Source: Agromyces subbeticus DSM 16689 (GTDB lineage: Bacteria > Actinomycetota > Actinomycetes > Actinomycetales > Microbacteriaceae). Taken from it: a stretch of DNA of 64,000 bases. Location of the stretch: the NCBI RefSeq assembly GCF_000421565.1, contig NZ_ATXG01000009.1, positions 94,913-158,912 on the forward strand, written 5' to 3'. Each line of letters begins with the position of its first letter. Positions within the stretch are counted from its first letter, which is position 1. The translations under genes were made by a program, and so were the position numbers. The notes beneath the pieces were generated by a model, which was not told where the DNA came from, did not search any database, and saw nothing but the letters and a program-made list of their open reading frames with translations. Positions 16,413 through 24,800 of the stretch are shown piece after piece.

Positions 16413-17921
16413 CTACTCCGCGGGCTCGCCCTGCAGGTCGACCAGGGGAATCGCCGTCGTGATCGGGTGGATGCCCGAGAGCTTCGAGGGCTGCAGCTGC
16501 GCCATCACGGCTTCGCGGCTCATCAGCCCGGCCTCGACGACGAGGTCGGCGACCGGCCGGCCGGTCTTCAACGCGAGCTTGGCGAGGGTGGATGCCTCGG
16601 TGTAGCCGATGAACGGAATGAGTGCGGTGATCACGCCCACACTCGAGGCGACCATCGCCTCGAGTCGATCGACGTTGGCCGTGATGCCGTCGACGCAGTT
16701 CACCCGAAGGGTCCAGCAGGCCTGGCGCATCCACGTGATCGACTGCAGCAGCGAGTGCGCGATGACCGGCTCGAACGCATTCAGCTGCAACTGGCCGCTC
16801 TCGGCCGCCATCGTCACCGTGACATCCGCCCCGGCCACCGCGTAGGCGACCTGGCTGACCGCCTCGGGAATGACGGGGTTCACCTTGCCCGGCATGATGC
16901 TGGAACCTGCCTGCTTCGGCGGCAGGTTGATCTCGCCGAACCCGGCCTGCGGCCCCGACGAGAGCAGGCGCAGGTCGTTGCAGATCTTCGACAGCTTGAT
17001 GGCGCTGCGCTTCAGCGCGCTCGAGAAGGTCATGAAGACGCCGGTGTCGCTCGTCGCCTCGATGAGGTCGGGCGCTGTCTCGAGGCGCAGCCCAGTGATC
17101 GCGCTCAGATGCCGAACGGCGGCTGCAGCGTATCCGGGGTCGGCGGTGATGCCGGTGCCGATCGCCGTCGCGCCGAGGTTCACCTCGGAGAGCAGCTTGA
17201 TCGTCTCGCTCAATCGCTCGTGGTCTTCGCCGAGCGTCGTCGCGTAGCCGTGGAACTCCTGGCCGAGCGTCATCGGCACTGCGTCCTGCAATTGGGTGCG
17301 CCCGACCTTCAGCACCTCGTGGAACTCGTGGCCCTTGCGTCCGAACGAGATGCGCAGCAGATCGAGCTCCCGCAGCATCGTCGTGAGCGAGAAGGTCATC
17401 GCGAGCTTGACCGCGGTCGGGTAGGTGTCGTTCGTCGACTGGCTCCGATTGACGTCGTCGATCGGATGCAGCACGTCGTAGCTGCCCTTGGGGTGGCCGG
17501 CGATCTCGAGGGCGAGGTTCGCGATGACCTCGTTGGCGTTCATGTTGGTCGAGGTGCCCGCGCCGCCCTGGATCACGCCGACCACGAACTGCTCGTGCAG
17601 CTCGCCGTCGATGATGCGCTGGCAGGCCTCGTCGATCCATTCGGCCTTCTGCTCGGTGAGCACGCCGACCTCTCGGTTCGCGCGCGCTGCGGCCTGCTTC
17701 ACCGACGCGAGCGCGACGATGAGGTCGGGATAGACCGAGATCGGTCGCTTGGAGATCGGGAAGTTCTCGAGCGCGCGCATCGTGTGCACGCCCCAGTACG
17801 CGTCGGCCGGCACCTCGAGCGAGCCGAGGGAGTCGGTCTCGGTGCGCGTGCGCGCCTCGGCCGGCGACGGGATCGGAGCGGTGTCGGTACGCGTGTCGTC
17901 GGTGGTCTCGGGCTCGTGCAT
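16413..17921 (-). CDS. aspA: aspartate ammonia-lyase (aspartase)
   Basis: A 502-residue member of the aspartase/fumarase superfamily. It converts L-aspartate to fumarate and ammonia. The signature GSSIMPGKVNPVIPE is intact and holds the catalytic Ser. Upstream STNDTYPTAVKLA and TNMNANEVIANLA are aspartase-like rather than fumarase-like. The first 30 residues are a Thr/Glu-rich extension before the usual start of the fold (SLGSLEVPADAYWGVHTMRA). GGAGGA precedes the ATG. It sits between the two sugar clusters with no obvious link to either. Fumarase activity is the main alternative. Confidence 0.9.
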   Translation of the reverse strand: MHEPETTDDTRTDTAPIPSPAEARTRTETDSLGSLEVPADAYWGVHTMRALENFPISKRPISVYPDLIVALASVKQAAARANREVGVLTEQKAEWIDEACQRIIDGELHEQFVVGVIQGGAGTSTNMNANEVIANLALEIAGHPKGSYDVLHPIDDVNRSQSTNDTYPTAVKLAMTFSLTTMLRELDLLRISFGRKGHEFHEVLKVGRTQLQDAVPMTLGQEFHGYATTLGEDHERLSETIKLLSEVNLGATAIGTGITADPGYAAAAVRHLSAITGLRLETAPDLIEATSDTGVFMTFSSALKRSAIKLSKICNDLRLLSSGPQAGFGEINLPPKQAGSSIMPGKVNPVIPEAVSQVAYAVAGADVTVTMAAESGQLQLNAFEPVIAHSLLQSITWMRQACWTLRVNCVDGITANVDRLEAMVASSVGVITALIPFIGYTEASTLAKLALKTGRPVADLVVEAGLMSREAVMAQLQPSKLSGIHPITTAIPLVDLQGEPAE

Positions 17922-17990
17922 GCTTCCTCCACACTGGGCGCGAGTGCACGTCGGATCTGACGCACCCGCAGCCGGCTCCATCGCCTGTCG

Positions 17991-18011
17991 GCCCGCGGGG
18001 TCACCGCGGGC
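17991..18011 (-). terminator. hairpin terminator after the ABC-GH183 operon
   Basis: Perfect 8-bp stem GCCCGCGG / CCGCGGGC with a 5-base loop, 58 bases beyond the stop codon of the minus-strand GH183-type gene and upstream of aspA. Confidence 0.55.
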
Positions 18012-18068
18012 AGCTTCTCCATCGAGCCTATCGCCGCGGAGACGGAGCGAGGTACTTCACGGGCCCGG

Positions 18069-20111
18069 TCAGGGGCGACCGGGCTTGTCGGGCTTGCCGG
18101 GCTTGTCAGGGAAGTCGGGGCGTGGCGGCCTCGGGTCGTAGCGCACCGCGACGAGACTCGACTCGCACCCGTCGCACGAGGTGAGGATCGCCCGCTCGGC
18201 TTCCGCCGTGGTCGTGACGACGAGGTTCGAGTCCCCGCGGTACGCATCGCGACGGACCGTCGCATCGAAACTCAGGGTGAGGTCCTCCCCGGGCGCGATC
18301 TGCCCCGACCAGCGCAGCGTCGCTCCGTCGAGCACCGGCTCGCCAGTCGAGGAACGCACCGACGCGGCATCCGGATTCGCATCGTCGACGAGACCGCTGA
18401 GGTCGACGGCGAGGCGCACGGTCTCTGCGGTCGAGCTGTCGGTGGAAGCAGTCACCTCGTACGTGACCACGTCGTCGCGCACGACCTCGGAGCCGGCCAC
18501 CGGATCGGAGACGACCGCGACGGTCAGGCCTGGCAACTGCTGCTTCGCCTTGACGAGCGAGAGATCGTCGATCTGCAGCCAGCGGTCGCCGCCCAGATTC
18601 GTGCCGACGAAGGCCTGCACCGCGGTGCGATCACCGCTGTGGAACGTCACGGAGTACCGCGTGTACGCACCGACCTCTTCGAAGGATGCCTCGGCGAGCG
18701 TCGCGCTGCCCGAACCGAGTTCGCGCACGCCAAGCGATCCGGGTGCCGGGGTGCCCCCGGTGACGACGAAGCCGGTGAAGGTGTACGTCGTGTTCGGCTC
18801 GACCGCGACATCCTGGTGCACGTCGATCCAGCCGGCGTTGTGGCGCATCCAGCCCTGCTTGCTGCCGCCGTGCGCCCACGCATGGTTGATGTCCACGCCG
18901 CAATTGCCGGTGCACGCCCACGGTGCAGGCATGGCCGTGTCGACGGCGCGCTCGAATCCGGGGTCCGCGATGAGGTTCGGGTTCACGACGGTCCCGGTCT
19001 CGTCGATCTCGGCACGCACGAGGTAGACGTTGTACGGGTCCCACTGCGACAGCGCGAGGTAGAGCTCGCCACCCTCCGACCATGGGTGCAGGTAGCCGCC
19101 GTACAGGCCCGGGTAGTCGGCGAAGCTCGCCAGTCGCTGCGCCTCGCCCCACGGCCCCTCGGGCGTCGGTGCAGTTCGCAGCACGAGGTCGAGGTCTTCG
19201 TTGAGGTACGTCATCAGCCAGCCGCCCGTGTGCTCGCTGTACCGCACCGAGAGTTCGGCGGCGTTCGGCGGCACGATCGACGCGGCGGCGGTGTCGTCTC
19301 CGAGCACCCAGCTCGTGCCGTTCCAGTACGAATAGGCCGACTTGTCGAGAACGGAGGCCTCGGGCACGCGCGCGACGTGCGCCGCACCGAATCGGCCGTT
19401 CGGCGTTCCGAACATGTAGACGTAGCCGTCGTGGCGCTCGAACGCGACCATCTGGAACGGGTGCTGCCCGTCGGCCGTGTTGGTCCACTCCGGCCCGTCG
19501 GTCGAGTTCCAGGTCTCGCCATTGTCGTCTGAGTAGGCGATGCGGTTGAAATTGGTATCCCACGCGCCGGGTTCGCCCCACTGGCGCACCGACATGAACG
19601 CGAGGTACTGCCGATCGCCGACGGCGATGCCGGCCGTCGGGATCGTCGTGAGCTCTTCGCCGTTCACCTTCAGTGAGGGGATGATCTCTGCCGCGTGGCC
19701 CGGCGCGTCCTCGACGGCGGAGTCGAACGTCATGCCGTCGGAGAGGTCGGTGTCACTGCTGCGGAGCAGCACGTTGGAGCGCCAGTCGCCGCCGCCACCG
19801 CCCGGGCCGCTCCAATCGCCGAACGTATCGCCGAATGCGGTGAGGATCTCGCCGGAGCCGTTGTCCCACATGATGCCGAGGTCGGTGCCGGTCACGGCCC
19901 ATCTCGTATCGGTGGCGCTCAGCGACTTGGGCCCCGTCATCTTGCTGACAAGCACCGCCGGCGAGTGGTCGGAGGGCGGCTCGGCGATCGCGCGCTCCGT
20001 GGGCGCGGGTGCCGTGTGCGCCGCCGATGCGCCCAATGGTGTGAGCACTCCGACGACGAGCGCTCCGGCGGCGGCGAGCACGGCGGTCTTCTTTCGGATG
20101 GGTTGCGACAT
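18069..20111 (-). CDS. secreted DUF4185 (GH183-type) protein, predicted endo-D-arabinanase with carbohydrate-binding and DUF11-like domains
   Basis: A 680-residue secreted protein. Residues 1-32 are a Sec signal peptide. Residues about 50-370 form a DUF4185-type five-bladed propeller (TGTDLGIMWDNGSGEILTAF, YLAFMSVRQWGEPGAW, GYVYMFGTPNGRFGAAHVAR, YGGYLHPWSEGGELYL). About 385-530 is a galactose-binding-like carbohydrate-binding domain starting NLIADPGFE. About 535-660 is a DUF11-like domain, and the tail is Pro/Lys/Asp-rich without a sortase motif. DUF4185 is the founding family of GH183, whose studied members are endo-D-arabinanases acting on mycobacterial arabinan. It is the last gene of the importer operon. 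The signal peptide puts it outside the cell, where it would make oligosaccharides for import. Confidence 0.8.
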   Translation of the reverse strand: MSQPIRKKTAVLAAAGALVVGVLTPLGASAAHTAPAPTERAIAEPPSDHSPAVLVSKMTGPKSLSATDTRWAVTGTDLGIMWDNGSGEILTAFGDTFGDWSGPGGGGGDWRSNVLLRSSDTDLSDGMTFDSAVEDAPGHAAEIIPSLKVNGEELTTIPTAGIAVGDRQYLAFMSVRQWGEPGAWDTNFNRIAYSDDNGETWNSTDGPEWTNTADGQHPFQMVAFERHDGYVYMFGTPNGRFGAAHVARVPEASVLDKSAYSYWNGTSWVLGDDTAAASIVPPNAAELSVRYSEHTGGWLMTYLNEDLDLVLRTAPTPEGPWGEAQRLASFADYPGLYGGYLHPWSEGGELYLALSQWDPYNVYLVRAEIDETGTVVNPNLIADPGFERAVDTAMPAPWACTGNCGVDINHAWAHGGSKQGWMRHNAGWIDVHQDVAVEPNTTYTFTGFVVTGGTPAPGSLGVRELGSGSATLAEASFEEVGAYTRYSVTFHSGDRTAVQAFVGTNLGGDRWLQIDDLSLVKAKQQLPGLTVAVVSDPVAGSEVVRDDVVTYEVTASTDSSTAETVRLAVDLSGLVDDANPDAASVRSSTGEPVLDGATLRWSGQIAPGEDLTLSFDATVRRDAYRGDSNLVVTTTAEAERAILTSCDGCESSLVAVRYDPRPPRPDFPDKPGKPDKPGRP

Positions 20112-20147
20112 TGCATCTCCCTCTCGGTGGAATCGTGGTACGGGTGG

Positions 20148-20969
20148 TTACTTCATTCCGGCGAGCCTCACGCCGTTGACGATGTAGCGCTGGAAGACCA
20201 GGACGAGAAGGATCGTCGGGAGAGCCGCAAGTGTCGACCCGGCCATCAGCAGGCCCCACTCGTTGCCGCGTTCCGACCGGAAGGTGGCGATGTACTGCAT
20301 GATCTGTTGCAGGCCCGGGTCTTGAATCGTCAGGATCGGCCAGACGTACGCATTCCAATACGCGAGAAACGACCCGACCCCCACGACGACGAACACACCT
20401 TGCGACTGCGGCAGGAAGATCGACCAGAAGATGCGCCAGCGACCAGCGCCGTCGATCAAGGCCGCTTCTTCGATGGCGAGTGGGGTGTTCAGGTAGAACT
20501 GCCGGATGAAGAACATCTGGATGGCCGACGCCGCTCCGGGGATGATCAGGACCGCGAGGGTATTGAGCATGCCGAGGTTCGACACGACCACGTATGACGT
20601 CAGCAGGATCGCCATGCCCGGGATGAACATCGGCGTGATGCAGAAGACCCACCAGAATCGCTTGCCTCGAAAGTCGAGGCGAGCGAATGCGTACGCGGCG
20701 ACGGAGTTCACCACGAGGCTCAGCAGCGTGAAGAGCAGCGCGCCCGCGAACGTCACCGCCATCGCCTGGAGGAATGCCGGATCCTGCAGGATGGTCGCGT
20801 AGTTCTGCCAGATCCAGACGTCGGGGAAGAACTGGAACGGGGTTCTCAGCACCTCGTTCCGGCCTTTGAATCCCGAGATGAGCATCCACCCGAGCGGAAG
20901 GGCGGTGCTGATGACGATGAGCGCAGCGAGTGCATACGTGGCGATGCGTCGCCCGAGAGAAGCTTTCAT
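20148..20969 (-). CDS. carbohydrate ABC transporter permease, MalG type
   Basis: A 273-residue inner membrane permease with six predicted segments. The ATPase-contact loop is present (EEAALIDGAGRWRIFWSIFLP), as is the closing YIVNGVRLAGMK typical of MalG proteins. It pairs with the MalF-type permease encoded nine bases upstream. Systems of this class import oligosaccharides and usually share an MsiK-type ATPase encoded elsewhere; none is present in this locus. The predicted cargo is D-arabino-oligosaccharides released by the adjacent secreted enzyme. Confidence 0.92.
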   Translation of the reverse strand: MKASLGRRIATYALAALIVISTALPLGWMLISGFKGRNEVLRTPFQFFPDVWIWQNYATILQDPAFLQAMAVTFAGALLFTLLSLVVNSVAAYAFARLDFRGKRFWWVFCITPMFIPGMAILLTSYVVVSNLGMLNTLAVLIIPGAASAIQMFFIRQFYLNTPLAIEEAALIDGAGRWRIFWSIFLPQSQGVFVVVGVGSFLAYWNAYVWPILTIQDPGLQQIMQYIATFRSERGNEWGLLMAGSTLAALPTILLVLVFQRYIVNGVRLAGMK

Positions 20970-20978
20970 TCGGAGTTC

Positions 20979-21977
20979 CTATGCGTCGATCGCTTTGTCG
21001 GAGCGGATGAGGCGGAAGATCAGCATGCTGACGCCGCCCAAGACGAAGAAGAGCAGCAGCGCTGCGGTCAGCGAGAAGCTCGTGGCATACGGAGTGGGGT
21101 CCTTGAACTGGTTGAAGATGAACAGGTTGGGGGTCATCGTCGAGTTCGTCGGACCGCCTTGCGTCATGATGAGGGGAAGCTCGAACTGCTGCATGCCCGC
21201 GATCGTCGCGGTGACCAGCAGGTACAGCAGCACGTTCTTCATGAGCGGAATCGTGATGAACCACGTCCGCTGCACGAAGTTCGCACCCTCGAGCTGAGCC
21301 GCCTCGTAGTAGCTCTGCGGGATGTCGTACATGCCCGCGAGCATGATGAGCGTCGTGATTCCGAAGGCCAGCCAGATGCCCGGGACGGAGATCGCCGGCA
21401 GCGCGATATTCGGGTCGGAGAGGTAGGCGAACGGCCCGAGGCCGACGAACCCGATCAGCCAATTGACGAGACCGCCGTCGGCCCGGTACATGAAGACGAA
21501 CACCACCGATGTGATCACCGCAGAGACCACGGTCGGCACGTAGACCGTCGTCTTGAGCAGGCCGGCCAGCTTGATGCCGCACGTACGGATGAAGCTCGCC
21601 ACGAGGAACGCGACGATCATGATCACGGGCACGGTGTACAGAACGTAGAGTGCCCCGATTCCGATGGAATGCCAGAAGTCGGGGTCCTCCAGCACATAGC
21701 CGTAGAACTGCAGACCGACGAACACCGGATCCTCATAGAAGCTGATCTCGAACGTCGAGAGATAGAACGAATACAGCAGTGGCCACCAGACGAAGATGCC
21801 GAGCAGCACCACCATCGGCGCGATCATCACATACGCGGTGCGGTTGTCCATCACGTGCGTGCTCAGTCGCCCGGAGACGTTGCGCCGAGGCTTCGGAGCG
21901 GAGTCCTCGTCTTCGGGCTCCAGGGCGATGCTCGCAGCGGTGGCGAGACGGTTGGTGGACTGCGGCGACATCGTCAT
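20979..21977 (-). CDS. carbohydrate ABC transporter permease, MalF type
   Basis: A 332-residue permease with a polar N-terminal tail of about 60 residues and six membrane segments (first MIAPMVVLLGIFVWWPLLYSF). The coupling motif is YYEAAQLEGANFVQRTWFIT, and the family segment PLIMTQGGPTNST is present. The ATG at 21977 was chosen because AAGGAG lies nine bases upstream; a second in-frame ATG two codons later is less well placed. It is the second gene of the operon binding protein, MalF, MalG, GH183. Confidence 0.92.
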   Translation of the reverse strand: MTMSPQSTNRLATAASIALEPEDEDSAPKPRRNVSGRLSTHVMDNRTAYVMIAPMVVLLGIFVWWPLLYSFYLSTFEISFYEDPVFVGLQFYGYVLEDPDFWHSIGIGALYVLYTVPVIMIVAFLVASFIRTCGIKLAGLLKTTVYVPTVVSAVITSVVFVFMYRADGGLVNWLIGFVGLGPFAYLSDPNIALPAISVPGIWLAFGITTLIMLAGMYDIPQSYYEAAQLEGANFVQRTWFITIPLMKNVLLYLLVTATIAGMQQFELPLIMTQGGPTNSTMTPNLFIFNQFKDPTPYATSFSLTAALLLFFVLGGVSMLIFRLIRSDKAIDA

Positions 21978-22055
21978 CGCACGGTTCTCCTTCGATTCGG
22001 TCGGGAGCGAGCGTCGAGCGGGTGCTGCACGGCAGCACCCGCTCACGGCTACGAC

Positions 22056-23390
22056 TCAGTCACCACCGGTACCGGCCAGCTTTTGCTTCTTGATCACGTC
22101 CTCGATCGCTGCCTGCGCTTCGTTCATCGCGGCAGGGATGTCGCCACCCCGCATCGCCTTCTCGAGGCTGGTCGCGAATGCGATGCTGACATCCCACGGG
22201 TACGACGGCTCGGCCTTGGCGTAGGGCACGATGTCTTCCGTGATCGTCGCGAGGAACGCGTTCTCAGCCGCCTCCGGCGTGGCCGCGAGCGCTTCCGTGA
22301 CCGAGACCCGCGCCGGATACTTCGAGAAGCCGGTCGCGGTGAAGAAGTCGACGAGTCGATCCGTGTCGTCGGCGAGGAGCCACTGGACGAACTCGGCCGA
22401 GCCGTCCTGGACCTTCGACTTCGCATCGACGGTGAGCGTCCAACCGCCGAGCGTCGAGGTCGGCTGGGTCGGATCTCCATCGATCGAGGGGAAGGCGGCG
22501 ACGGCCGTGTTCTCCCAGACGCCTGCCCAGTCGGGGTTCGCCGAGATCTGGCCGAGCGCCCACGATCCGCACGCGCTCATCGCGACTTTTCCTTCGCCGA
22601 AGAACGAGCAGTCGGCGTAGGGATAGGTCGCTTCCTGCGGCATCAGCTTCTCGGAGTAGAGGGTCTGGTAGAACTTCGCGAGATCCTCGTACGCGGGGTC
22701 GACGGCCGACGCCTCCGACCAGTCGCCACGCAGGGGAAGGTCACCGGCAGCCGTGTACTGCAGTCCCCAGCTCGACCATCCGAGGTCGGGTGCGGTCTGG
22801 GCGATGTTCATGCCGTAGACCCCGTCTTTCGTGAGCGCTCGCGCGTCGTCGAGAAGCTCGTCCCAGGTCGTCGGCGGCGCATCGATTCCGGCTGCTGCAA
22901 GCAGATCCGCGCGATAGAACAGCACCGTCGACGGTTCGACGAGCAGCGGGTAGCCGTAGACGCCGCCTTCGATGGTGACGAACGGCGCGATGTTCTCGGC
23001 GATGTCATCGAAAGCACCGTCGTCCATCAGCCCGGTGAGATCGGCGATCTGACCATTGGCCTGCATGGGTTTGATGTTCCCGTAGCTCGTGGTCTTCACG
23101 TCGGGTGCCTTGCCGGCAGCTTGGGCGGCCTTGAGCTTCTGGTCCCACGTGTCCGCCGGCACCACCACGAGCTCGACCTCGACCTCGTCTTGGCTGTCGT
23201 TGAACTCCGCGACCTGCGCCTTGAACCAGTCCTGTTGGTAATCCTCGAACTTCTGTTGCCAGAAGACGACCTTGGACTTGCCATCCTCAGTCGTCGCGCC
23301 GCCGCTCGACGGCGTGCATCCGGCGAGCAGGATCCCGACCGCTGCGGCCGCGAGCCCGACAGTGGTGAGCCTGGTGATTCTCTTGTGCAT
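22056..23390 (-). CDS. extracellular carbohydrate-binding lipoprotein of the ABC importer
   Basis: A 444-residue family 1 (MalE-like) substrate-binding protein. The signal peptide ends in the lipobox ILLAGC, so it is anchored to the membrane. The mature protein has the usual start VVFWQQKFEDYQQDW and the ligand-loop region YGYPLLVEPSTVLFYRADLL. GGAGGGAC precedes the ATG. It leads a four-gene operon under a promoter that carries two GRAATCGATTTC operators. Large binding proteins of this class usually bind oligosaccharides; an arabinan fragment is predicted from context. Confidence 0.9.
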   Translation of the reverse strand: MHKRITRLTTVGLAAAAVGILLAGCTPSSGGATTEDGKSKVVFWQQKFEDYQQDWFKAQVAEFNDSQDEVEVELVVVPADTWDQKLKAAQAAGKAPDVKTTSYGNIKPMQANGQIADLTGLMDDGAFDDIAENIAPFVTIEGGVYGYPLLVEPSTVLFYRADLLAAAGIDAPPTTWDELLDDARALTKDGVYGMNIAQTAPDLGWSSWGLQYTAAGDLPLRGDWSEASAVDPAYEDLAKFYQTLYSEKLMPQEATYPYADCSFFGEGKVAMSACGSWALGQISANPDWAGVWENTAVAAFPSIDGDPTQPTSTLGGWTLTVDAKSKVQDGSAEFVQWLLADDTDRLVDFFTATGFSKYPARVSVTEALAATPEAAENAFLATITEDIVPYAKAEPSYPWDVSIAFATSLEKAMRGGDIPAAMNEAQAAIEDVIKKQKLAGTGGD

Positions 23391-23515
23391 TCGTCCCTCC
23401 TCAGGAACTCGACTCTTCGCTGAGTCGTTGCTGTGGCCGGTCAGGAAGCCCGGTCCGGTCGGATCAGGTCGGCGCACCGCTCAACGCGGATCGCCGCTGA
23501 TCTCGTCTCAGCGTC

Positions 23516-23558
23516 AGGCTACGCGAAATCGATTTCACGCACAAGTGGAATCGATTTC
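23516..23558 (-). promoter_or_regulatory. promoter of the importer-GH183 operon with two LacI-type operators
   Basis: On the minus strand TTGTGC (23539-23544) and TAGCCT (23516-23521) are 17 bases apart. A perfect palindrome, GAAATCGATTTC (23525-23536), fills the spacer. A second copy, GGAATCGATTTC (23547-23558), lies just upstream, 22 bases centre to centre, or about two helix turns. This is a standard layout for LacI-family repression. Confidence 0.8.
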
Positions 23559-23618
23559 ATATTTGAGTGGATCGGCGCGTGTCGAACACGCGCAGCGCGG
23601 CGCAACGGGACCGTGCGC

Positions 23619-24797
23619 TCAGCGAGGCTCGAGCGCGAGTGGCCGAAGGCCGAACCAGTACGAGGAGATGCCTGCCGGGGCGCACGGGCAGACGTTCGAC
23701 TGCACCCACATGCGACGTCCGTCGTCGGAGATGAACTTCGACGGGATGGTCGTGCCGTAGCCGCCCATCTCCACGTCGGTCCACGGATACCGGCCGAAGT
23801 CTCGGGAGAGGAACAGCTCGAACGGGCCCCATGGCGCCTTCGATGCGGAGAACTCGAATGTGAGCTCCGTCCACGAGGTGTAGAGGTAGAGCCCGAGCGG
23901 TTCATTGAAGGTGACACCGCCCTGCGAGAGGACCGAGAGATTCGCGGCACCGACGGTCTGCCCGCCGCCGGCATGGGCATCGGCATTCGAGGGGTGCTGC
24001 AGGCGTTCATCGTGCAGCACCGCGACTCGCTCGGCGAGGTCGTCGCTCCAGCGCGGCTCGTCGCCGTCGAGTCCGGCGAAGAACTCCCACGCGCTGCGAT
24101 CCTGCACCGCATCCTGCGGTACTCGAGCGAGCCACAGGTCGACGGGGTCGGGCACCGAGTCGTCGAAGGAGTCGCGCCAGTTGCCGTCGAGGCCGTAGGC
24201 GTAGAGATACCCCTCTGGTGCGTGCTCGGCGTCCTTGCCGAAGTCGGCGAACATGATCGTCGTGAAGACGTGGTCGTCGAACATCGGCGCCGAGCGATCC
24301 CACTCCCAGGTGCGGCCCTTGTCGTGCGAAACGGCGATCGTCGCGGCCGGTGCCTCGTTGAAGTCGGCCCGGAGATCTTGCACGGCGAGGTAGAGATCCC
24401 CGCCGACGCACGCCATTCCGGTGGGTTTCCGTGTGAAGCCCTCCCCCGACCAGACCTGGCCGACGGCGTCGCCGACCGCGAGCGCCTCGCCGATGAGATC
24501 GTCGAGGCCGCCATCGATGCGATTCACGACGATGTCGGAGAACTCGTCACCGAATCCCGACCCGTCGCCGTTCGCCGCATAGATCGCGTCATCGTCGGCC
24601 CAGCAATTGGGCCACAGGTCGCCGTCGGAGATGCCGATCCTCGTCGGAACGTCGCCGACGGTCGCCGCGGCGACGACGGTGTTGTCGTCGACGAAACCCG
24701 CGCCCCTGATCGGTGGTGCGCTCACCGAGCATCCCACCAGCAACACGGCGGCGAACGTCGTGAGGCATCCGGAGACCAGCCCGCGCGCACCGGTCAC
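23619..24797 (-). CDS. lipoprotein with DUF4185/GH183-like propeller, predicted D-arabinan-degrading enzyme
   Basis: A 392-residue lipoprotein. The signal peptide ends with lipobox LLVGC. The rest is a single propeller-type domain with aspartate-rich strands: RIGISDGDLWPNCWADDDAIYAANG near the start, GYLYAYGLDGNWR, VTFNEPLGLYLYTSWTEL, APWGPFELFLSR, and GGYGTTIPSKFISDDGRRMW near the end. These resemble DUF4185, although it is only weakly similar to the larger secreted copy. It starts with GTG three bases after the GH172 stop, so the two are translated together. A membrane-held endo-acting enzyme next to the transporter would be useful for capture. The family call is less certain than for the other copy; another five-bladed propeller hydrolase is the alternative. 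Confidence 0.65.
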   Translation of the reverse strand: MTGARGLVSGCLTTFAAVLLVGCSVSAPPIRGAGFVDDNTVVAAATVGDVPTRIGISDGDLWPNCWADDDAIYAANGDGSGFGDEFSDIVVNRIDGGLDDLIGEALAVGDAVGQVWSGEGFTRKPTGMACVGGDLYLAVQDLRADFNEAPAATIAVSHDKGRTWEWDRSAPMFDDHVFTTIMFADFGKDAEHAPEGYLYAYGLDGNWRDSFDDSVPDPVDLWLARVPQDAVQDRSAWEFFAGLDGDEPRWSDDLAERVAVLHDERLQHPSNADAHAGGGQTVGAANLSVLSQGGVTFNEPLGLYLYTSWTELTFEFSASKAPWGPFELFLSRDFGRYPWTDVEMGGYGTTIPSKFISDDGRRMWVQSNVCPCAPAGISSYWFGLRPLALEPR

Positions 24798-24800
24798 CGC

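Noticed and set aside
18069..18130. The Lys-Pro-Gly-Asp tail of the secreted GH183-type protein as a wall-anchor signal
   Set aside because: There is no LPxTG/LAxTG motif and no membrane segment after it.
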